Assembly: GCF_002929825.1 (NCBI RefSeq)
Contig: NZ_PJJN01000032.1
Span: 1 to 64,000, forward strand
Length of the DNA: 64,000 nucleotides
DNA from: Cryobacterium sp. Y29
Lineage (GTDB): Bacteria > Actinomycetota > Actinomycetes > Actinomycetales > Microbacteriaceae
Direction: 5' to 3'
The notes beneath the pieces were generated by a model, which saw only the letters and a program-made list of their open reading frames with translations, had not been told where the DNA came from and did not search any database. Positions 49,063 to 59,537 of the stretch are shown here, piece by piece. The stretch's first letter is position 1. Each line of letters begins with the position of its first letter. The position numbers were made by a program, and so were the translations under genes.

Positions 49063-51957
49063 TCAGTCCCTGCCGGTTAGTTTCCAGGCATCCTCGTCAT
49101 CTTCGGCGCCGTCTACCTCAGGATACCCCTGTGACATTTTCTCTACCGGGTCGTCGGCATAGCGTGGGTCGGGCGCTGAGTCGGCACGGGATTGCCCGGA
49201 CTCTGCCTTCAAAGCGTGCTGCTCGTCGTCGGAGCCGCGCAAACGGGCCAGAACGCTCGGCAACTGTTCAGCATTCACCAGCACGTCACGCGCCTTGGAG
49301 CCTTCGGATGGGCCGACAATTTCGCGGGATTCGAGCAGGTCCATCAGGCGGCCGGCCTTGGCGAAACCGACCCGCAGCTTGCGCTGCAGCATCGAGGTCG
49401 ACCCGAACTGGGTCGAGACGACGAGTTCAGCCGCGGCCAGGAGCACCTCGAGGTCGTCACCGATATCAGAGTCGATTTCTTTGCGCGGGGCGACCATGGA
49501 GACATCGGGCCGGTAGTCCGGCCGAGCCTGCATGGTGACATGCCTGACGACCTTCTCGATCTCGTCTTCGGTGACCCAGGCGCCCTGCACACGCACGGCT
49601 TTGGAGGCGCCCATCGGCAGGAACAGCGCATCACCCTGGCCGATGAGTTTGTCGGCGCCGGGCTGGTCGAGAATGACCCGCGAGTCGGTGACGCTCGTGA
49701 CGGCGAAGGCGAGCCGTGACGGCACGTTGGCCTTGATCAGCCCGGTGACCACGTCGACACTCGGCCGCTGAGTGGCGAGTACGAGGTGGATTCCGGACGC
49801 GCGGGCCAGTTGGGTGATACGCACGATGGAGTCTTCAACGTCGCGCGGGGCGACCATCATGAGGTCCGCCAACTCATCGACGACGACCAGCAGGTAGGGG
49901 TAGGGCTTGAGCTTTCGTTCGCTGCCGACCGGCAGCACGAGCTCGCCGTTGATGACGGCCTTGTTGAAGTCGTCGATGTGGCGAAAGCCAAAGCTCGCAA
50001 GGTCGTCGTAACGCATGTCCATCTCTTTCACGACCCATTGCAGCGCTTCCGCCGCTTTCTTCGGGTTCGTGATGATGGGGGTGATGAGGTGCGGCACGCC
50101 GGCATAGGCGGCGAGCTCGACCCGTTTCGGGTCGATGAGCACCATGCGCACGTCACTTGGCTTTGCGCGCATGAGCAGGCTCGTGATCATGGAGTTGACG
50201 AAGCTCGACTTGCCGGAGCCGGTCGAACCGGCCACGAGCAGGTGGGGCATCTTCGCGAGGTTGGCGATAACGAAACCGCCGCCGACGTCCTTACCGACAC
50301 CGATGGTCATCGGGTGAGTGGCATTGGTGGCGGTGCTCGATCGCAATACGTCTCCGAGGGTCACGATCTCACGGTCGGTATTGGGAATCTCGATGCCGAT
50401 GGCACTCTTGCCGGGAATAGGCGAAAGAATGCGCACCTCGTTCGAGGCGACCGCGTAGGAGAGGTTCTTGCTCAGCGCGGTCACCCGCTCGACCTTGACG
50501 CCGGGGCCGAGTTCGATCTCGTACTGGGTGACCGTCGGACCACGGGAGAATCCGGTGACCTTCGCATCGACCGAGAACTGGCGCAGCACCTCGGTGATCG
50601 ACTTGACGACGTCATCGTTGGCGGCCGAGCGGGCCTTGGCCGGCGGGCCGGCGGTGAGAGTGGCTGCCGCAGGTACGAGATAGGGAATGGCCGGGTGGGG
50701 GTCGACGGAAGCGAGCGGCGGGAGGGCAGCGCCCTCGGCATCCACTGGCTGGCTCAATTCCGGGAAGACGTCGTCGAAGCCGGGAAGAACCTCAGTGTGC
50801 CCGGACGGATCGTCGGAGCGCAGGCCGGTGGGCGGCCCGGTGCCAAGGTCAACCTCGCCGGTGAACCGCTTGACGGCGAGCTCGGCCTTGCGCAGGTCTT
50901 CGAGCACCTCCGTGCCGTAATGGTCGCGTTCGGGCGGCGCGGTGTGGTCGGTGACCTCGGGTTCGATGGCGCTGTCAAAACCACCGCGCGCCTGGTTGCC
51001 GCCGAGCAGCACGCTGAGCGGGTCGGCCTCAACCGGACCAGGTTTGGATTCGGTCGATAAAGCGCTGCCGAAGTCGGGGTCTTCCTCGCGTTTGCTGTTG
51101 TTGCGGCGCCACCACGGCAGTGCGCCCTCGGACTCGTCGTCGTCGACGCCGTCGAGCTCAACCTGCGCGGTCTTGCCCGGCTTGCCCCCCTTGGCCGTCT
51201 TCTCGGCCGCTCGAACTTCGTCGTCGGTGAGTTCAGCACCGAACAGCCAGTCGTACAGCTCGCGGGTGCGCTGACCGACCCGGTTCGGCGGGGTTTTGGT
51301 GATGATGAACAAGCTCAGCAACAACAGCAGAATAACGACGATCGTGGCACCGATCGATGTGGTCAGCATGATCAGCGGGGCGGCAATCATCCAGCCGATA
51401 ACACCGCCGGCCAGTGCGAGAGCGGGCATGCCGTCTTGTGGCTGTGGTTGCACGCCGAAAATGTGACACAGCCCGGAAATAGTCACGAGCAGCAGACTGA
51501 GCCCGATGCCGATACGGCCGTTATCGTGCACGGAACTGGGTTTGCGAAACAGCCAGACCGAAAACAGCAGCAGAATGACCGGCAGGGCGAAGGCTACCCG
51601 GCCGAAGAGGCCACCGAAGGTATACGCGTCGAGCTGCTGGGCGACGAAATCATTGATGAGGAACCATTCGACGATGGCGCCGGAGATGGCGAGCAGAACG
51701 AGAAAGAACGGCAGTCCGTCGCGGCGCTCGTCTTTCGCGAGCTTTTCGGGGCCGAGGGCACGGGCGGCTCCACCGGTGAGATGAGCGAGGCCCATCCAGG
51801 CACGTGCACCCACGCTCGGTTTCACGTCGGTGGCGATGAACTTGACGGTTTTTTGAGCGGCGGTACCGCCGGCTCTGCGGGGTGCCGGTTTGCGCGCCGG
51901 AGCGCCCTTCGCTGCCGGGGTGCGGGCACGCCCGTTCGACTTAGTGCTCGTAGCCAT
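49063..51957 (-). CDS. ftsK: DNA translocase FtsK
   Basis: 964 residues. Residues 1-45 are basic and disordered. Four membrane segments lie between about 80 and 220 (for example [20 protein letters not shown] and [18 protein letters not shown]). An acidic linker follows, then the RecA-like motor with [15 protein letters not shown] (Walker A), and a C-terminal gamma winged helix ([29 protein letters not shown]) that reads polar DNA motifs. It clears and resolves chromosomes at the division septum. Confidence 0.96.
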   Translation of the reverse strand: MATSTKSNGRARTPAAKGAPARKPAPRRAGGTAAQKTVKFIATDVKPSVGARAWMGLAHLTGGAARALGPEKLAKDERRDGLPFFLVLLAISGAIVEWFLINDFVAQQLDAYTFGGLFGRVAFALPVILLLFSVWLFRKPSSVHDNGRIGIGLSLLLVTISGLCHIFGVQPQPQDGMPALALAGGVIGWMIAAPLIMLTTSIGATIVVILLLLLSLFIITKTPPNRVGQRTRELYDWLFGAELTDDEVRAAEKTAKGGKPGKTAQVELDGVDDDESEGALPWWRRNNSKREEDPDFGSALSTESKPGPVEADPLSVLLGGNQARGGFDSAIEPEVTDHTAPPERDHYGTEVLEDLRKAELAVKRFTGEVDLGTGPPTGLRSDDPSGHTEVLPGFDDVFPELSQPVDAEGAALPPLASVDPHPAIPYLVPAAATLTAGPPAKARSAANDDVVKSITEVLRQFSVDAKVTGFSRGPTVTQYEIELGPGVKVERVTALSKNLSYAVASNEVRILSPIPGKSAIGIEIPNTDREIVTLGDVLRSSTATNATHPMTIGVGKDVGGGFVIANLAKMPHLLVAGSTGSGKSSFVNSMITSLLMRAKPSDVRMVLIDPKRVELAAYAGVPHLITPIITNPKKAAEALQWVVKEMDMRYDDLASFGFRHIDDFNKAVINGELVLPVGSERKLKPYPYLLVVVDELADLMMVAPRDVEDSIVRITQLARASGIHLVLATQRPSVDVVTGLIKANVPSRLAFAVTSVTDSRVILDQPGADKLIGQGDALFLPMGASKAVRVQGAWVTEDEIEKVVRHVTMQARPDYRPDVSMVAPRKEIDSDIGDDLEVLLAAAELVVSTQFGSTSMLQRKLRVGFAKAGRLMDLLESREIVGPSEGSKARDVLVNAEQLPSVLARLRGSDDEQHALKAESGQSRADSAPDPRYADDPVEKMSQGYPEVDGAEDDEDAWKLTGRD

Positions 51958-52055
51958 GAAATAACGCTACCAAGCACCGCCGACATTCGGCCGACCCCAC
52001 GCCCACGGTCTGCGTGACCGGTAGGCGAAAGCCCGGCGGCGGCATCCGTTCGCTG

Positions 52056-53282
52056 TCAATAGCGGATGGCGTCGATCACCTTCACCCGTACCGCCACCAG
52101 CGCGGGGATCAGCCCGGCCAGGGCGCCGACGACCGTCGCACAGACCAGTCCGAGGATGGCCGCTTCGACCGGGAACGGAGGAAAGTCGGTGACCTGGCCC
52201 TGGCTGATGAAGTCTTCGACGAGCGGGCTCGTGACGATGAGCACGGCGGCGATCACGCCGACAATTCCGGCGACGACGGTCGCGACGACGCTCTCCATCA
52301 TGACGGCAAAGAAAACCCGACCGGCGGTCGCCCCGAAACTGCGCCGAATGCCGATCTCGCGAATGCGCTGCTTGAGGGTGACCAGGGCGATGTTGACCAG
52401 GCCGAGCGCTCCGAGCAACAACACCAATCCGGCGATGGCGCCCACGGTGAGCTTGAGCGAAAGATACGGGTCACCGACCATATACGCTGCGTAGTCCTGC
52501 CGACTCACCTGAACGGATGCCTCACTCCCCAGAGCACCCTGCACGTCACGCTGCAGCGCGGTCACCAACTGTTCGGACACGTCGACCGGCACCCACAGCT
52601 CGTAGGACGGCGGTCCGAATTGCACGTTCGGGTCGGTGACAACCGGCGTGATGGCGGTAAGCGCATCGGCCAACATATACATGGCCGGTTCGGTCTCCCA
52701 CGACAGGGCGGGGTAGACCCCGGTTACGACGGCCGTCGTTGTGCGTTCGCCCACCAGAGTCACGGTCGGGTGGGTGCGCAGGTCGGGTCGGCTGAGGCGG
52801 TCCCAGAAGATGGAGTTGACCAGCACGGCTGGGGCGAGCCGGGCCTGGTCCTCGTCGGTAAACCAGACGCCCTTCTCGAGGGTGATGCGGTGCATGGTGC
52901 CGTAGGGAGGGTCGACCCCGATGGTCTGCACCGGCACGGCTCCGTCGACGAACTGCACCGTCTGGCTGTTGTTGACCACCCGGCTGGCGTAGTCGATCTG
53001 GTAGCGTTCGAGCGCCGTACGCCAGATTTCGGACATTTCAGTCGGGGTGGAACCATCGTTCATCGACACGAACAGGGAGAGGCTGGCAGCGCGCCCACCC
53101 GATCGTTCGCTCGCTTCGACGGTCGCCTGCTGGGCGACCGCGCCGAGACCGACCACGGTCGTGATGGCGCAGACGGCGACGGCCACGCCGATCAGCGACA
53201 GCATGACGCGGGTTTTGTGGATGCGCACTTCTTGCCAGGCTTCAATCACAGCGCCGACCAGGTTGCTCGCGACGCGCTTCAT
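52056..53282 (-). CDS. MacB-type ABC transporter permease
   Basis: 408 residues. One membrane helix near residues 28-50, a large extracellular MacB-PCD domain, then three C-terminal helices within the FtsX-like domain (GAIAGLVLLLGALGLVNIALVTLKQRIREIGIRRSFGAT). The ALGLVN...REIGIRR block is characteristic of this family. It overlaps the ATPase gene by four bases. The exported substrate is unknown; lipoproteins, peptides or antibiotics are usual for the family. Confidence 0.9.
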   Translation of the reverse strand: MKRVASNLVGAVIEAWQEVRIHKTRVMLSLIGVAVAVCAITTVVGLGAVAQQATVEASERSGGRAASLSLFVSMNDGSTPTEMSEIWRTALERYQIDYASRVVNNSQTVQFVDGAVPVQTIGVDPPYGTMHRITLEKGVWFTDEDQARLAPAVLVNSIFWDRLSRPDLRTHPTVTLVGERTTTAVVTGVYPALSWETEPAMYMLADALTAITPVVTDPNVQFGPPSYELWVPVDVSEQLVTALQRDVQGALGSEASVQVSRQDYAAYMVGDPYLSLKLTVGAIAGLVLLLGALGLVNIALVTLKQRIREIGIRRSFGATAGRVFFAVMMESVVATVVAGIVGVIAAVLIVTSPLVEDFISQGQVTDFPPFPVEAAILGLVCATVVGALAGLIPALVAVRVKVIDAIRY

Positions 53283-53974
53283 GCGGGCACCGTACCGCGA
53301 ACCTGCAGCACACCGTGATCAAGTCGGAGGTGCCTGGTGGCGCGGGCGGCGATCGCCGGATCGTGCGTGATCGTCACCAGGGCTGCACCGGATTCGGTGG
53401 CGACCTGGTCGATCAGGTCCATCACGGTTTCACCGGTTTCGAGGTCGAGGGCGCCGGTGGGTTCATCGGCGAGAATCAGCCGGGGACCGCGCACCAGAGC
53501 GCGGGCGATCGCCACGCGCTGCTGCTCACCGCCGCTCAGTCGGTCGGGCAGCGCACCGAGCCGGTCGCTGAGGCCGACACGTTCGAGCATCTCGGTGGCG
53601 ATTCGAGCGCGCTGCCAGAACTGACGACCATCCGCGTAGAGCAGCGGAGTCATCACGTTTTCGAGGGCGGTTCGACCCTGTAGCAGGTTGAACTGCTGAA
53701 AAATAAAGCCAATTTCGCGGCCCCGCATCCGATCCCGGGCGCCGGAGGACAGCGACTGCACCGGACGGTCTTCGAACAGCATGGTGCCGCTCGTGGGGTT
53801 GTCGAGCAGTCCGAGCAGGTTCAGCAGGGTGGTTTTGCCCGAGCCGGATCGTCCCACAATCGACACCCGGTCGCCGACGTCAACGTCGAGGTCGACACCG
53901 GAGAGGATGGTCAGCGGCGGCGCATCGATGAGCTGCACGGTGCGGGTGACACCCTCAAGGTGCAGCAGGGTCAT
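53279..53974 (-). CDS. MacB/LolD-type ABC transporter ATP-binding protein
   Basis: 231 residues. Walker [10 protein letters not shown] (41-49), Q-loop [24 protein letters not shown], signature [16 protein letters not shown], Walker [13 protein letters not shown] and H-loop [11 protein letters not shown]. The QQFNL...TALENV block is typical of the LolD/MacB group. The middle gene of a three-gene export cassette, it overlaps both neighbours. Confidence 0.93.
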   Translation of the reverse strand: MTLLHLEGVTRTVQLIDAPPLTILSGVDLDVDVGDRVSIVGRSGSGKTTLLNLLGLLDNPTSGTMLFEDRPVQSLSSGARDRMRGREIGFIFQQFNLLQGRTALENVMTPLLYADGRQFWQRARIATEMLERVGLSDRLGALPDRLSGGEQQRVAIARALVRGPRLILADEPTGALDLETGETVMDLIDQVATESGAALVTITHDPAIAARATRHLRLDHGVLQVRGTVPA

Positions 53975-55047
53975 TTGGAGATCCCGCTGCTGGAGATGCT
54001 CGGACCGAAGCAGGCCGTGCTGCCGTCGGGTAGCAGATCGCAGCCCCCGCCGCCGGGGCTGACCGCGGTGGCACCCGGAACGAACTGGTTGATCAGGTCG
54101 CCCTCGGCGAGTCCGTCGATGATCTGCACGTTGGTGCCGTCGGTCATGCCGAGCGTGACCGGCCGCTCTTGGGTGCCCCCGTCTGGCATCACGAACCAGA
54201 CGACGCCGGTCTGAGCGGAGCCCGTGACGGCGGTGGTCGGAACGACGAGAACGTTTTCGGCGAGACCGGCAGCGATCGTGATCTGGGCGGCCAGACCGGA
54301 GAAGACGGTCACTTCGGCCGGAATCGCGCAGGTGACAGTGGTGCCACCCGTGGTCGACTGGCCGCCAGATGCACCGTCGCCGCCGGTCGCTTCGCCAGCC
54401 AGCGGGGTCGTGATGGCCAGGCCGGTGCAGGTGAACGGCGCCGGCCCATTCGTGATCGCAACGGATGCCTCGGTCGGCTTGGTCAGCAGGCGATACTGCT
54501 GCTCGGGGCTGAGCGCTCCGCTCACCGAGAAGCTCGGCGGTGCGACCTGCCCGGTGGCATCCCCCACGGCCACGCTCTGGCCGTGGATCACGGTGAGCGC
54601 ACTGAGGATTCCAGTAATCGGGGCGAGCACCTTGGTGAAGGTGACCACCGGTTTCGGCTGGGTCATGATGACGTTGCCGTCGGCATCCGTTGTTTCGACC
54701 GGGTCCTTGATCGTCTCAACGCGAATGTCGTAGATCTTGTCGTCTTTGTTCACGATTTGGCCGGCCGCTATGAAAATCTCATCGACCGTGCCGATGGCGG
54801 TGGCTTTGACGGCGACTGCCGGATCGGCGCTGACCGTGCCGGGCAGGGTCACGTCGTTGCTGATGGTGCCCAGTCCCACCGGAACCTGGGGTTCGACGAT
54901 GACCCCGGTCGGTTCGGCGGGGTCACTCTCAATCTGAGTGTCGGGGTAGAACGCGAGCTTCACGAGGGCCACAGCGATGGCCGCGATGACGATGAGTCGA
55001 AGAATTGGAAAGACCCATTTGCGTGCAATGTTCACGACACTCCCCAC
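53971..55047 (-). CDS. Membrane-fusion (HlyD/MacA-like) protein
   Basis: 358 residues. An N-terminal membrane anchor (FPILRLIVIAAIAVALVKLAFY) is followed by paired biotinyl-lipoyl-like segments (VSADPAVAVKATAIGTVDEIFIAAGQIVNKDDKIYDI; VTFTKVLAPITGILSALTVIHGQSVAVGD). A C-terminal beta region (LAAQITIAAGLAENVLVVPTTAVTGS) then resembles MacA-type adaptors. A glycine/threonine-rich loop (TGGDGASGGQSTTGG) lies between. It presumably links the MacB-like permease to the cell envelope. First gene of the cassette. Confidence 0.8.
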   Translation of the reverse strand: MGSVVNIARKWVFPILRLIVIAAIAVALVKLAFYPDTQIESDPAEPTGVIVEPQVPVGLGTISNDVTLPGTVSADPAVAVKATAIGTVDEIFIAAGQIVNKDDKIYDIRVETIKDPVETTDADGNVIMTQPKPVVTFTKVLAPITGILSALTVIHGQSVAVGDATGQVAPPSFSVSGALSPEQQYRLLTKPTEASVAITNGPAPFTCTGLAITTPLAGEATGGDGASGGQSTTGGTTVTCAIPAEVTVFSGLAAQITIAAGLAENVLVVPTTAVTGSAQTGVVWFVMPDGGTQERPVTLGMTDGTNVQIIDGLAEGDLINQFVPGATAVSPGGGGCDLLPDGSTACFGPSISSSGISK

Positions 55048-55176
55048 ACAGCCGACCGGACGTGGTCAGGCTCGATGGGCTGAGCCTAGCGTTTCGCGAG
55101 CGGAGCGCGCCAGCCGACTGCGACAGGCAGGCCCGACAGGCTCGGCCGGCCGAGGGGACGTCCCGCAGAACTGGTC

Positions 55177-55244
55177 GCGGCACCTGTTGTGGTGCGTAGC
55201 CCCCATACAAACGGATGCCCCGAACGCCAACGAGTGCCGCGAAC
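55177..55244. repeat. Dispersed intergenic repeat, distant copy
   Basis: Begins GCGGCACCTGTTGTGGTGCG and ends CCAACGAGTGCCGCGAAC, sharing its ends with the element at 12371-12434 and with the 123-bp units. It lies in the 211-base space 55048-55258 between dapA and the membrane-fusion gene, where I see no coding sequence. The rest of that space is GC-rich with short imperfect hairpins. Confidence 0.55.
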
Positions 55245-55258
55245 ACGCGAGCAGCGGC

Positions 55259-56236
55259 TCAGCGGGTGGTGCCGGCGACCTTGGGCAACGATCCGCCGGC
55301 GGCCGCGTTGCGGTCCGGGCGGAAGTTGGAAAAGTCGACGCCAGGGATGTCCCGGACCAACGACAGTTCGTCCTCGATCTGGGCGGCTTCAGAGTCTTCG
55401 GGGCCAACCAGCGGCAGTCGCACCCGCGGGCTACCGATGCGGCCGAGGCCGTGCAGGATGTACTTCACCGCGACAGTTCCGGGAACGTGCGTCATGACGG
55501 CCCGCACGAGCGGTTCCAGCTGCTGGTGCGCTGTTGTGGCCACCTTCAAGTCGCCCCGGTTGACGGCGTCGACCATGTGCCGGTAGGGGGTGGCCGTGAT
55601 GTTTCCGGTCACGCCGATGAGGCCGGTGGCGCCGATCGACAGGTGCGCGAGCACGTTGGGATCATCTCCGGAGAAGTACAGGAGGTCGGTCTGGTTGAGC
55701 ACCCGGCTGACCTGGGCGAAGTCGCCTTTGGCGTCCTTCATGGCGAGAATGTTGGGGTGCTTGGCTGCACGAAGAATGGTCTCGTAGGCGATCGCGACTC
55801 CGGTGCGCCCGGGGATGTCGTAGAGGATGACGGGAAGGTCAGTGGCATCGGCGATCATGCGGAAGTGGGTCAGGATGCCCGCCTGGGTGGGCTTGTTGTA
55901 GTACGGGGTGACGATCATGTTGCCGTCGGCGCCGGCCTTCTCGCTCTGGCGGGCCAGCTGCATGGCGTGCGCGGTCTCGTTGGAGCCACCGCCGGTGATG
56001 ATCTTGGCACGGCCGTTGGCAACCGACTTGCCCACCTCGACCAGACGGATCTTTTCCGGGTCGGTCAGGGTGCTCGTTTCACCGGTCGTGCCCGTGACGA
56101 CGATGCCATCGGCGCCGGCGTTGATGACGTCGTCGATGTGCTTCTCCACCCCAGCCCAGTCCACTTCGCCATCAAAGGTAAACGGGGTGACCAGGGCGAC
56201 CAGCACCTGGCCAAAGGGATTCGTAGAGGTAGACAC
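55259..56236 (-). CDS. dapA: 4-hydroxy-tetrahydrodipicolinate synthase
   Basis: Condenses pyruvate with aspartate semialdehyde, the entry to lysine/diaminopimelate. 325 residues of a TIM barrel. GTTGETSTLTDPEK is the pyruvate-site loop, Y139 lies in YDIPGRTG, and the Schiff-base lysine is K167 in LAMKDAKGD. It follows thyX by 35 bases in the same direction. Confidence 0.95.
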   Translation of the reverse strand: MSTSTNPFGQVLVALVTPFTFDGEVDWAGVEKHIDDVINAGADGIVVTGTTGETSTLTDPEKIRLVEVGKSVANGRAKIITGGGSNETAHAMQLARQSEKAGADGNMIVTPYYNKPTQAGILTHFRMIADATDLPVILYDIPGRTGVAIAYETILRAAKHPNILAMKDAKGDFAQVSRVLNQTDLLYFSGDDPNVLAHLSIGATGLIGVTGNITATPYRHMVDAVNRGDLKVATTAHQQLEPLVRAVMTHVPGTVAVKYILHGLGRIGSPRVRLPLVGPEDSEAAQIEDELSLVRDIPGVDFSNFRPDRNAAAGGSLPKVAGTTR

Positions 56237-56271
56237 GGTCTACAGGCTATCGTCTCTCTCCGCACTGCAGA

Positions 56272-57009
56272 CTACGGGGCCACGCGGCCGTTCACATTGA
56301 AGGCGGCGTAAGTGAAGGGCATGAGCTTTTCGAAATGGGTTTCCATCTGCTCGGCGCACATTTCAATCTCGCGCTGGGGGAACGACGGAAATGACGAGCC
56401 CTCCCGCTTGGTGCGCAGGCTGAGGAAGTTCATCAGTGAGCGCGCGTTGAGCGTGACATACATCGAGGAGTAGATGTTCACCGGCAGCACGATGCGGGCG
56501 ACCTCGCGCGCGACGCCGGCTTCGAGCATCCGCTGGTAGGCCTCGTATGCGTGGATCGCGGCGGCGCGGGTCTGCTGCTGCACGAGCGCGATCTGCTCGG
56601 CGGTGCCGGGCAGAAAGTTGAAGGCACCGGGCTTGCCGACCTGCACAAGGTTACGTTCGGCGGACGGCACGTAGAACACCGGGCCCAGCTCCCGGTAGCG
56701 GCCGGACTCTTCGTTGTAACTGGCGATGCGGTGCCGCATGAATTCGCGGAAGACGAAAATGGGGGCGCGCACGTAGAACGTCAGTGAGTTGTGTTCGAAC
56801 GGCGAACCGTGCCGGTCACGCATGAGGTAGTTGATCAGCCCGCGATCACGCTTCTCGTCGGCCTCGCTCTCTGAACCGTCGAGCTGGCTGTGCTCGAGGG
56901 TCTGCTCCCCCAGGGTCGACACCCGCGCGGCGAACAGCACGTCGGAATCGTGAGCGTTTGCACGCACCAACTCCACGGTCATTTCAGATCGAAATTCAAT
57001 TTCAGACAC
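56272..57009 (-). CDS. thyX: Flavin-dependent thymidylate synthase
   Basis: 245 residues. The ThyX signature RHR-x7-S is at 92-102 (RHRIASYNEES). SPFEHNSLTFYVRAPIFVFREF precedes it, and RSLMNFLSLR carries the second FAD/dUMP arginine region. It makes dTMP with methylene-THF and NADPH. The dapA-thyX order is common in actinobacteria. Confidence 0.96.
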   Translation of the reverse strand: MSEIEFRSEMTVELVRANAHDSDVLFAARVSTLGEQTLEHSQLDGSESEADEKRDRGLINYLMRDRHGSPFEHNSLTFYVRAPIFVFREFMRHRIASYNEESGRYRELGPVFYVPSAERNLVQVGKPGAFNFLPGTAEQIALVQQQTRAAAIHAYEAYQRMLEAGVAREVARIVLPVNIYSSMYVTLNARSLMNFLSLRTKREGSSFPSFPQREIEMCAEQMETHFEKLMPFTYAAFNVNGRVAP

Positions 57010-57110
57010 CGCTTCAGGCTAGCCGGTCTGCCGGTCGGCGCGCCCGCGCGCCATCGTAATGTGTCGTCACAGTCCCCCGAACAGGGCTGCGCGCACGTAG
57101 CGTCAATACC

Positions 57111-57572
57111 ATGAACTCATTCGAAGCGATCGGACTCCTGTTCGCGCTGTTGGCTGCTACGACCGTTCTGGGCCTCGTTTTACGAGCCCGTCAGGGACGA
57201 GTGGCCCATGTTTTTGGCGACGTCATCACTCCAGCGGATGTTGCCGCCACGGTCGCCTTCGGCCCCGCCGCCACCCTGCTGCAGTTTTCGACCGAGTTGT
57301 GCGCTCGCTGCCCGGGCACCCGCCGCCTGCTGCGCGCTGTGGCCGAGCAACGCCCTGGGGTGGTGCACGTGGAAGTGGATCTCACCAACCGCCCCGACCT
57401 GGCCAAACGGTACGCCGTTCTGCAAACCCCAACGACCCTGATTCTGGACGGGGCCGGTCGGGTGCAGGCGCGCGTGGGCGGCGCTCCCACTCGGGCCGAC
57501 ATCGGTACAACCCTTGATTCCATCGCACGGAACACCACATCCAGCAGCACACTCGGGAGCTCTCATGTCTAA
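57111..57572 (+). CDS. Membrane-anchored thioredoxin-like protein
   Basis: 153 residues. An N-terminal membrane helix (about 6-26) is followed by a thioredoxin fold with the redox pair C64-AR-C67 (FSTELCARCPGT). The cis-proline region reads YAVLQTPTTLILDG. It may handle disulfides on the outer membrane face. It overlaps the DUF4395 gene by eight bases, a common pairing. Confidence 0.82.
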   Translation: MNSFEAIGLLFALLAATTVLGLVLRARQGRVAHVFGDVITPADVAATVAFGPAATLLQFSTELCARCPGTRRLLRAVAEQRPGVVHVEVDLTNRPDLAKRYAVLQTPTTLILDGAGRVQARVGGAPTRADIGTTLDSIARNTTSSSTLGSSHV

Positions 57573-58044
57573 GACACCTCGCGCCCGGCTCGATCCGCGC
57601 GGACCCCGATTCGGCGCAGGTCTGACGGCCGTGCTGTTGCTCCTGGTCGTGTTCATGTCGCTGACCGGAGCATCCGCTGCGGCGCTGGCCCTGTTGGCAG
57701 CGATCACCGCGTTATTCGCGTGGGGTGCATTGGCCGGCGCCGGCCGGCATCCATACGGCGCCCTGTTCAAGAAATTCGTGCGGCCGCGCCTCGCCCCTCC
57801 GACTGAACTCGAAGACGCGGCCCCGCCCACCTTCGCGCAGGGTGTGGGCCTGGCGGTGACCCTGGTCGGACTCATTCTGGGCCTGGCCGGTGTACCGGGC
57901 GCTGTCGGAATCGCTGCGGCCGCTGCGTTCGTCGCTGCCTTTCTGAACGCGGTCTTCGACTACTGCCTCGGCTGCCAGATCTACCTGCTGCTCCTGCGGT
58001 CCGGCGTGCTCAACCGCGGTGGCAGAGCCGCCCAGAACGTCTGA
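57565..58044 (+). CDS. DUF4395 membrane protein
   Basis: 159 residues from ATG 57565, inside the end of the thioredoxin-like gene. Four membrane segments. DPRGPRFGAGLTAVLLLLV at the N-terminus and NAVFDYCLGCQIYLL near residue 130, with a C-LG-C pair, are the DUF4395 hallmarks. It probably works with the thioredoxin-like partner in a redox relay across the membrane; this is inference from pairing and cysteines. Confidence 0.82.
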   Translation: MSKTPRARLDPRGPRFGAGLTAVLLLLVVFMSLTGASAAALALLAAITALFAWGALAGAGRHPYGALFKKFVRPRLAPPTELEDAAPPTFAQGVGLAVTLVGLILGLAGVPGAVGIAAAAAFVAAFLNAVFDYCLGCQIYLLLLRSGVLNRGGRAAQNV

Positions 58045-58198
58045 GCCGCTGTCTCCGACCCGACCGGGACACGCTTGGCAGATTGGATCTCATGCTGCCC
58101 TGACGTGTCTGCTGGCTCTCAGGTAATTCCCAGACGGCAGGCGTTCGCGGTGCAGGTCGGACGGTTAGGGTGGTATTCAATCACCTGGAGGTAACAAC

Positions 58199-58630
58199 AT
58201 GCCCACGACGCTCACGAGTGAAGCAACCTCAGTATGGACCGGCGATCTTCCCACCGGTACCGGTACCGTCACCCTCGACTCCTCGCACGCCGCCGTGTTC
58301 TCGGTGAATTGGAAGGCCCGCGCTGAGGGTGTGTCGAACACGACCAACCCGGAGGAACTGCTTGGCGCCGCCCACGCCGCCTGCTTCTCGATGGCCCTCG
58401 CCAACGCTCTCGGTGCGGCCGGCCACACTCCGGAGAGCATCCAGGCCACCGCCGCCGTGACTTTCGCCGCCGGCACCGGCGTTATCGGAAGTCACCTGCT
58501 GGTCAGTGCCAAGATTCCCGGCCTGACCGAAGCCGAGTTCGAGGTGTTCGCCCAGGATGCCAAGGCCAACTGCCCGGTGTCGAAAGCGCTCGCGGGCATC
58601 CCGATCACCATCGAAGCAGAGCTCGCTTAG
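58199..58630 (+). CDS. OsmC-type peroxiredoxin
   Basis: 143 residues with GGAGG nine bases before the ATG. The reactive cysteines are C62 in AAHAACFSMAL and C125 in AKANCPVSKAL, the OsmC arrangement. It reduces organic hydroperoxides. The 154 bases before it (58045-58198) hold its promoter region; TATTCAAT near the RBS is a possible -10. It directly precedes an epimerase gene by nine bases. Confidence 0.92.
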   Translation: MPTTLTSEATSVWTGDLPTGTGTVTLDSSHAAVFSVNWKARAEGVSNTTNPEELLGAAHAACFSMALANALGAAGHTPESIQATAAVTFAAGTGVIGSHLLVSAKIPGLTEAEFEVFAQDAKANCPVSKALAGIPITIEAELA

Positions 58631-58639
58631 GGCACCGGC

Positions 58640-59530
58640 GTGCGCGTTCTGATTGCCGGCGCGTCCGGCCTCATCGGCCGGGAACTCAGCCGGCAGTTGG
58701 TCGGGGCCGGCCACACTCCCGTGCGCCTGGTCCGGCGCGAAGCCCTCGGCAAGAACGAGATTCGGTGGGACCCGTCTGCCCATGCCCTCGACGCTCACGT
58801 TCTGGACGACATGGACGCTGTCGTCAACCTCTCGGGCGCTTCACTGGCGCGACTGCCGTGGACGCCTGGCTATCGCCAGGAAATCCTGAACTCGCGCCTG
58901 TCCGCCACCCGCACGATCACCAACGCGCTCGGGAACGCCGCCACTCCCCCGACGGTTCTGCTCAACGGTTCCGCAGTGGGCGTGTACGGCAATCGGCCCG
59001 GGGAAATCCTGAGCGAGACATCCACGGCCGGAACCGATTTTCTGGCCGACGTCGTCACTCAATGGGAGGTAGCTGCCCAGCTCGCTCCGGAACCGACCCG
59101 GGTGGTCACGTTACGCACCGGCCTCGTACTCGCCAAGGGCGGCGCATTGAAACCGCTTCTGCCCCTGGCCAAACTCGGTCTCGCCGGACCACTCGGCGGC
59201 GGGAATCAGCACTGGGCCTGGGTGAGCTTGCACGACGAGGCTGCGGCCATCCTGCATCTGCTCACCTCGACGCTCTCCGGCCCGGTCAATCTCGTCGGGC
59301 CATCCGCTGCTACAGCGAACGACATCGTCAAGGCCGTGGCGACTGCGCTGCACCGACCGTTTTTCCTACCGGTGCCCCAGCAAATCTTGACGCTGCTGTT
59401 GCAGGACGCCGCCCGCCAACTACTGCTCGCAGACCAGCAGGTCAGCGCCCAGAAACTTTTGGATGACGGGTTCGAGTTTGCTCAGCGAACGCCAGCAACA
59501 GCGGTCGCCTGGATGCTTCGGCAGCCGTAG
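58640..59530 (+). CDS. TIGR01777-type NAD(P)-dependent epimerase
   Basis: 296 residues from GTG 58640. VLIAGASGLIGRELSRQLV is the nucleotide-binding loop. VVNLSGASLARLPWTPGYRQEILNSRLSATRTI is the family block after it, and WAWVSLHDEAAAILHLL lies near residue 197. Members of this SDR group (YfcH/SulA-like) have no firm physiological role. It is probably cotranscribed with osmC. Confidence 0.88.
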   Translation: MRVLIAGASGLIGRELSRQLVGAGHTPVRLVRREALGKNEIRWDPSAHALDAHVLDDMDAVVNLSGASLARLPWTPGYRQEILNSRLSATRTITNALGNAATPPTVLLNGSAVGVYGNRPGEILSETSTAGTDFLADVVTQWEVAAQLAPEPTRVVTLRTGLVLAKGGALKPLLPLAKLGLAGPLGGGNQHWAWVSLHDEAAAILHLLTSTLSGPVNLVGPSAATANDIVKAVATALHRPFFLPVPQQILTLLLQDAARQLLLADQQVSAQKLLDDGFEFAQRTPATAVAWMLRQP

Positions 59531-59537
59531 CCTGCGG

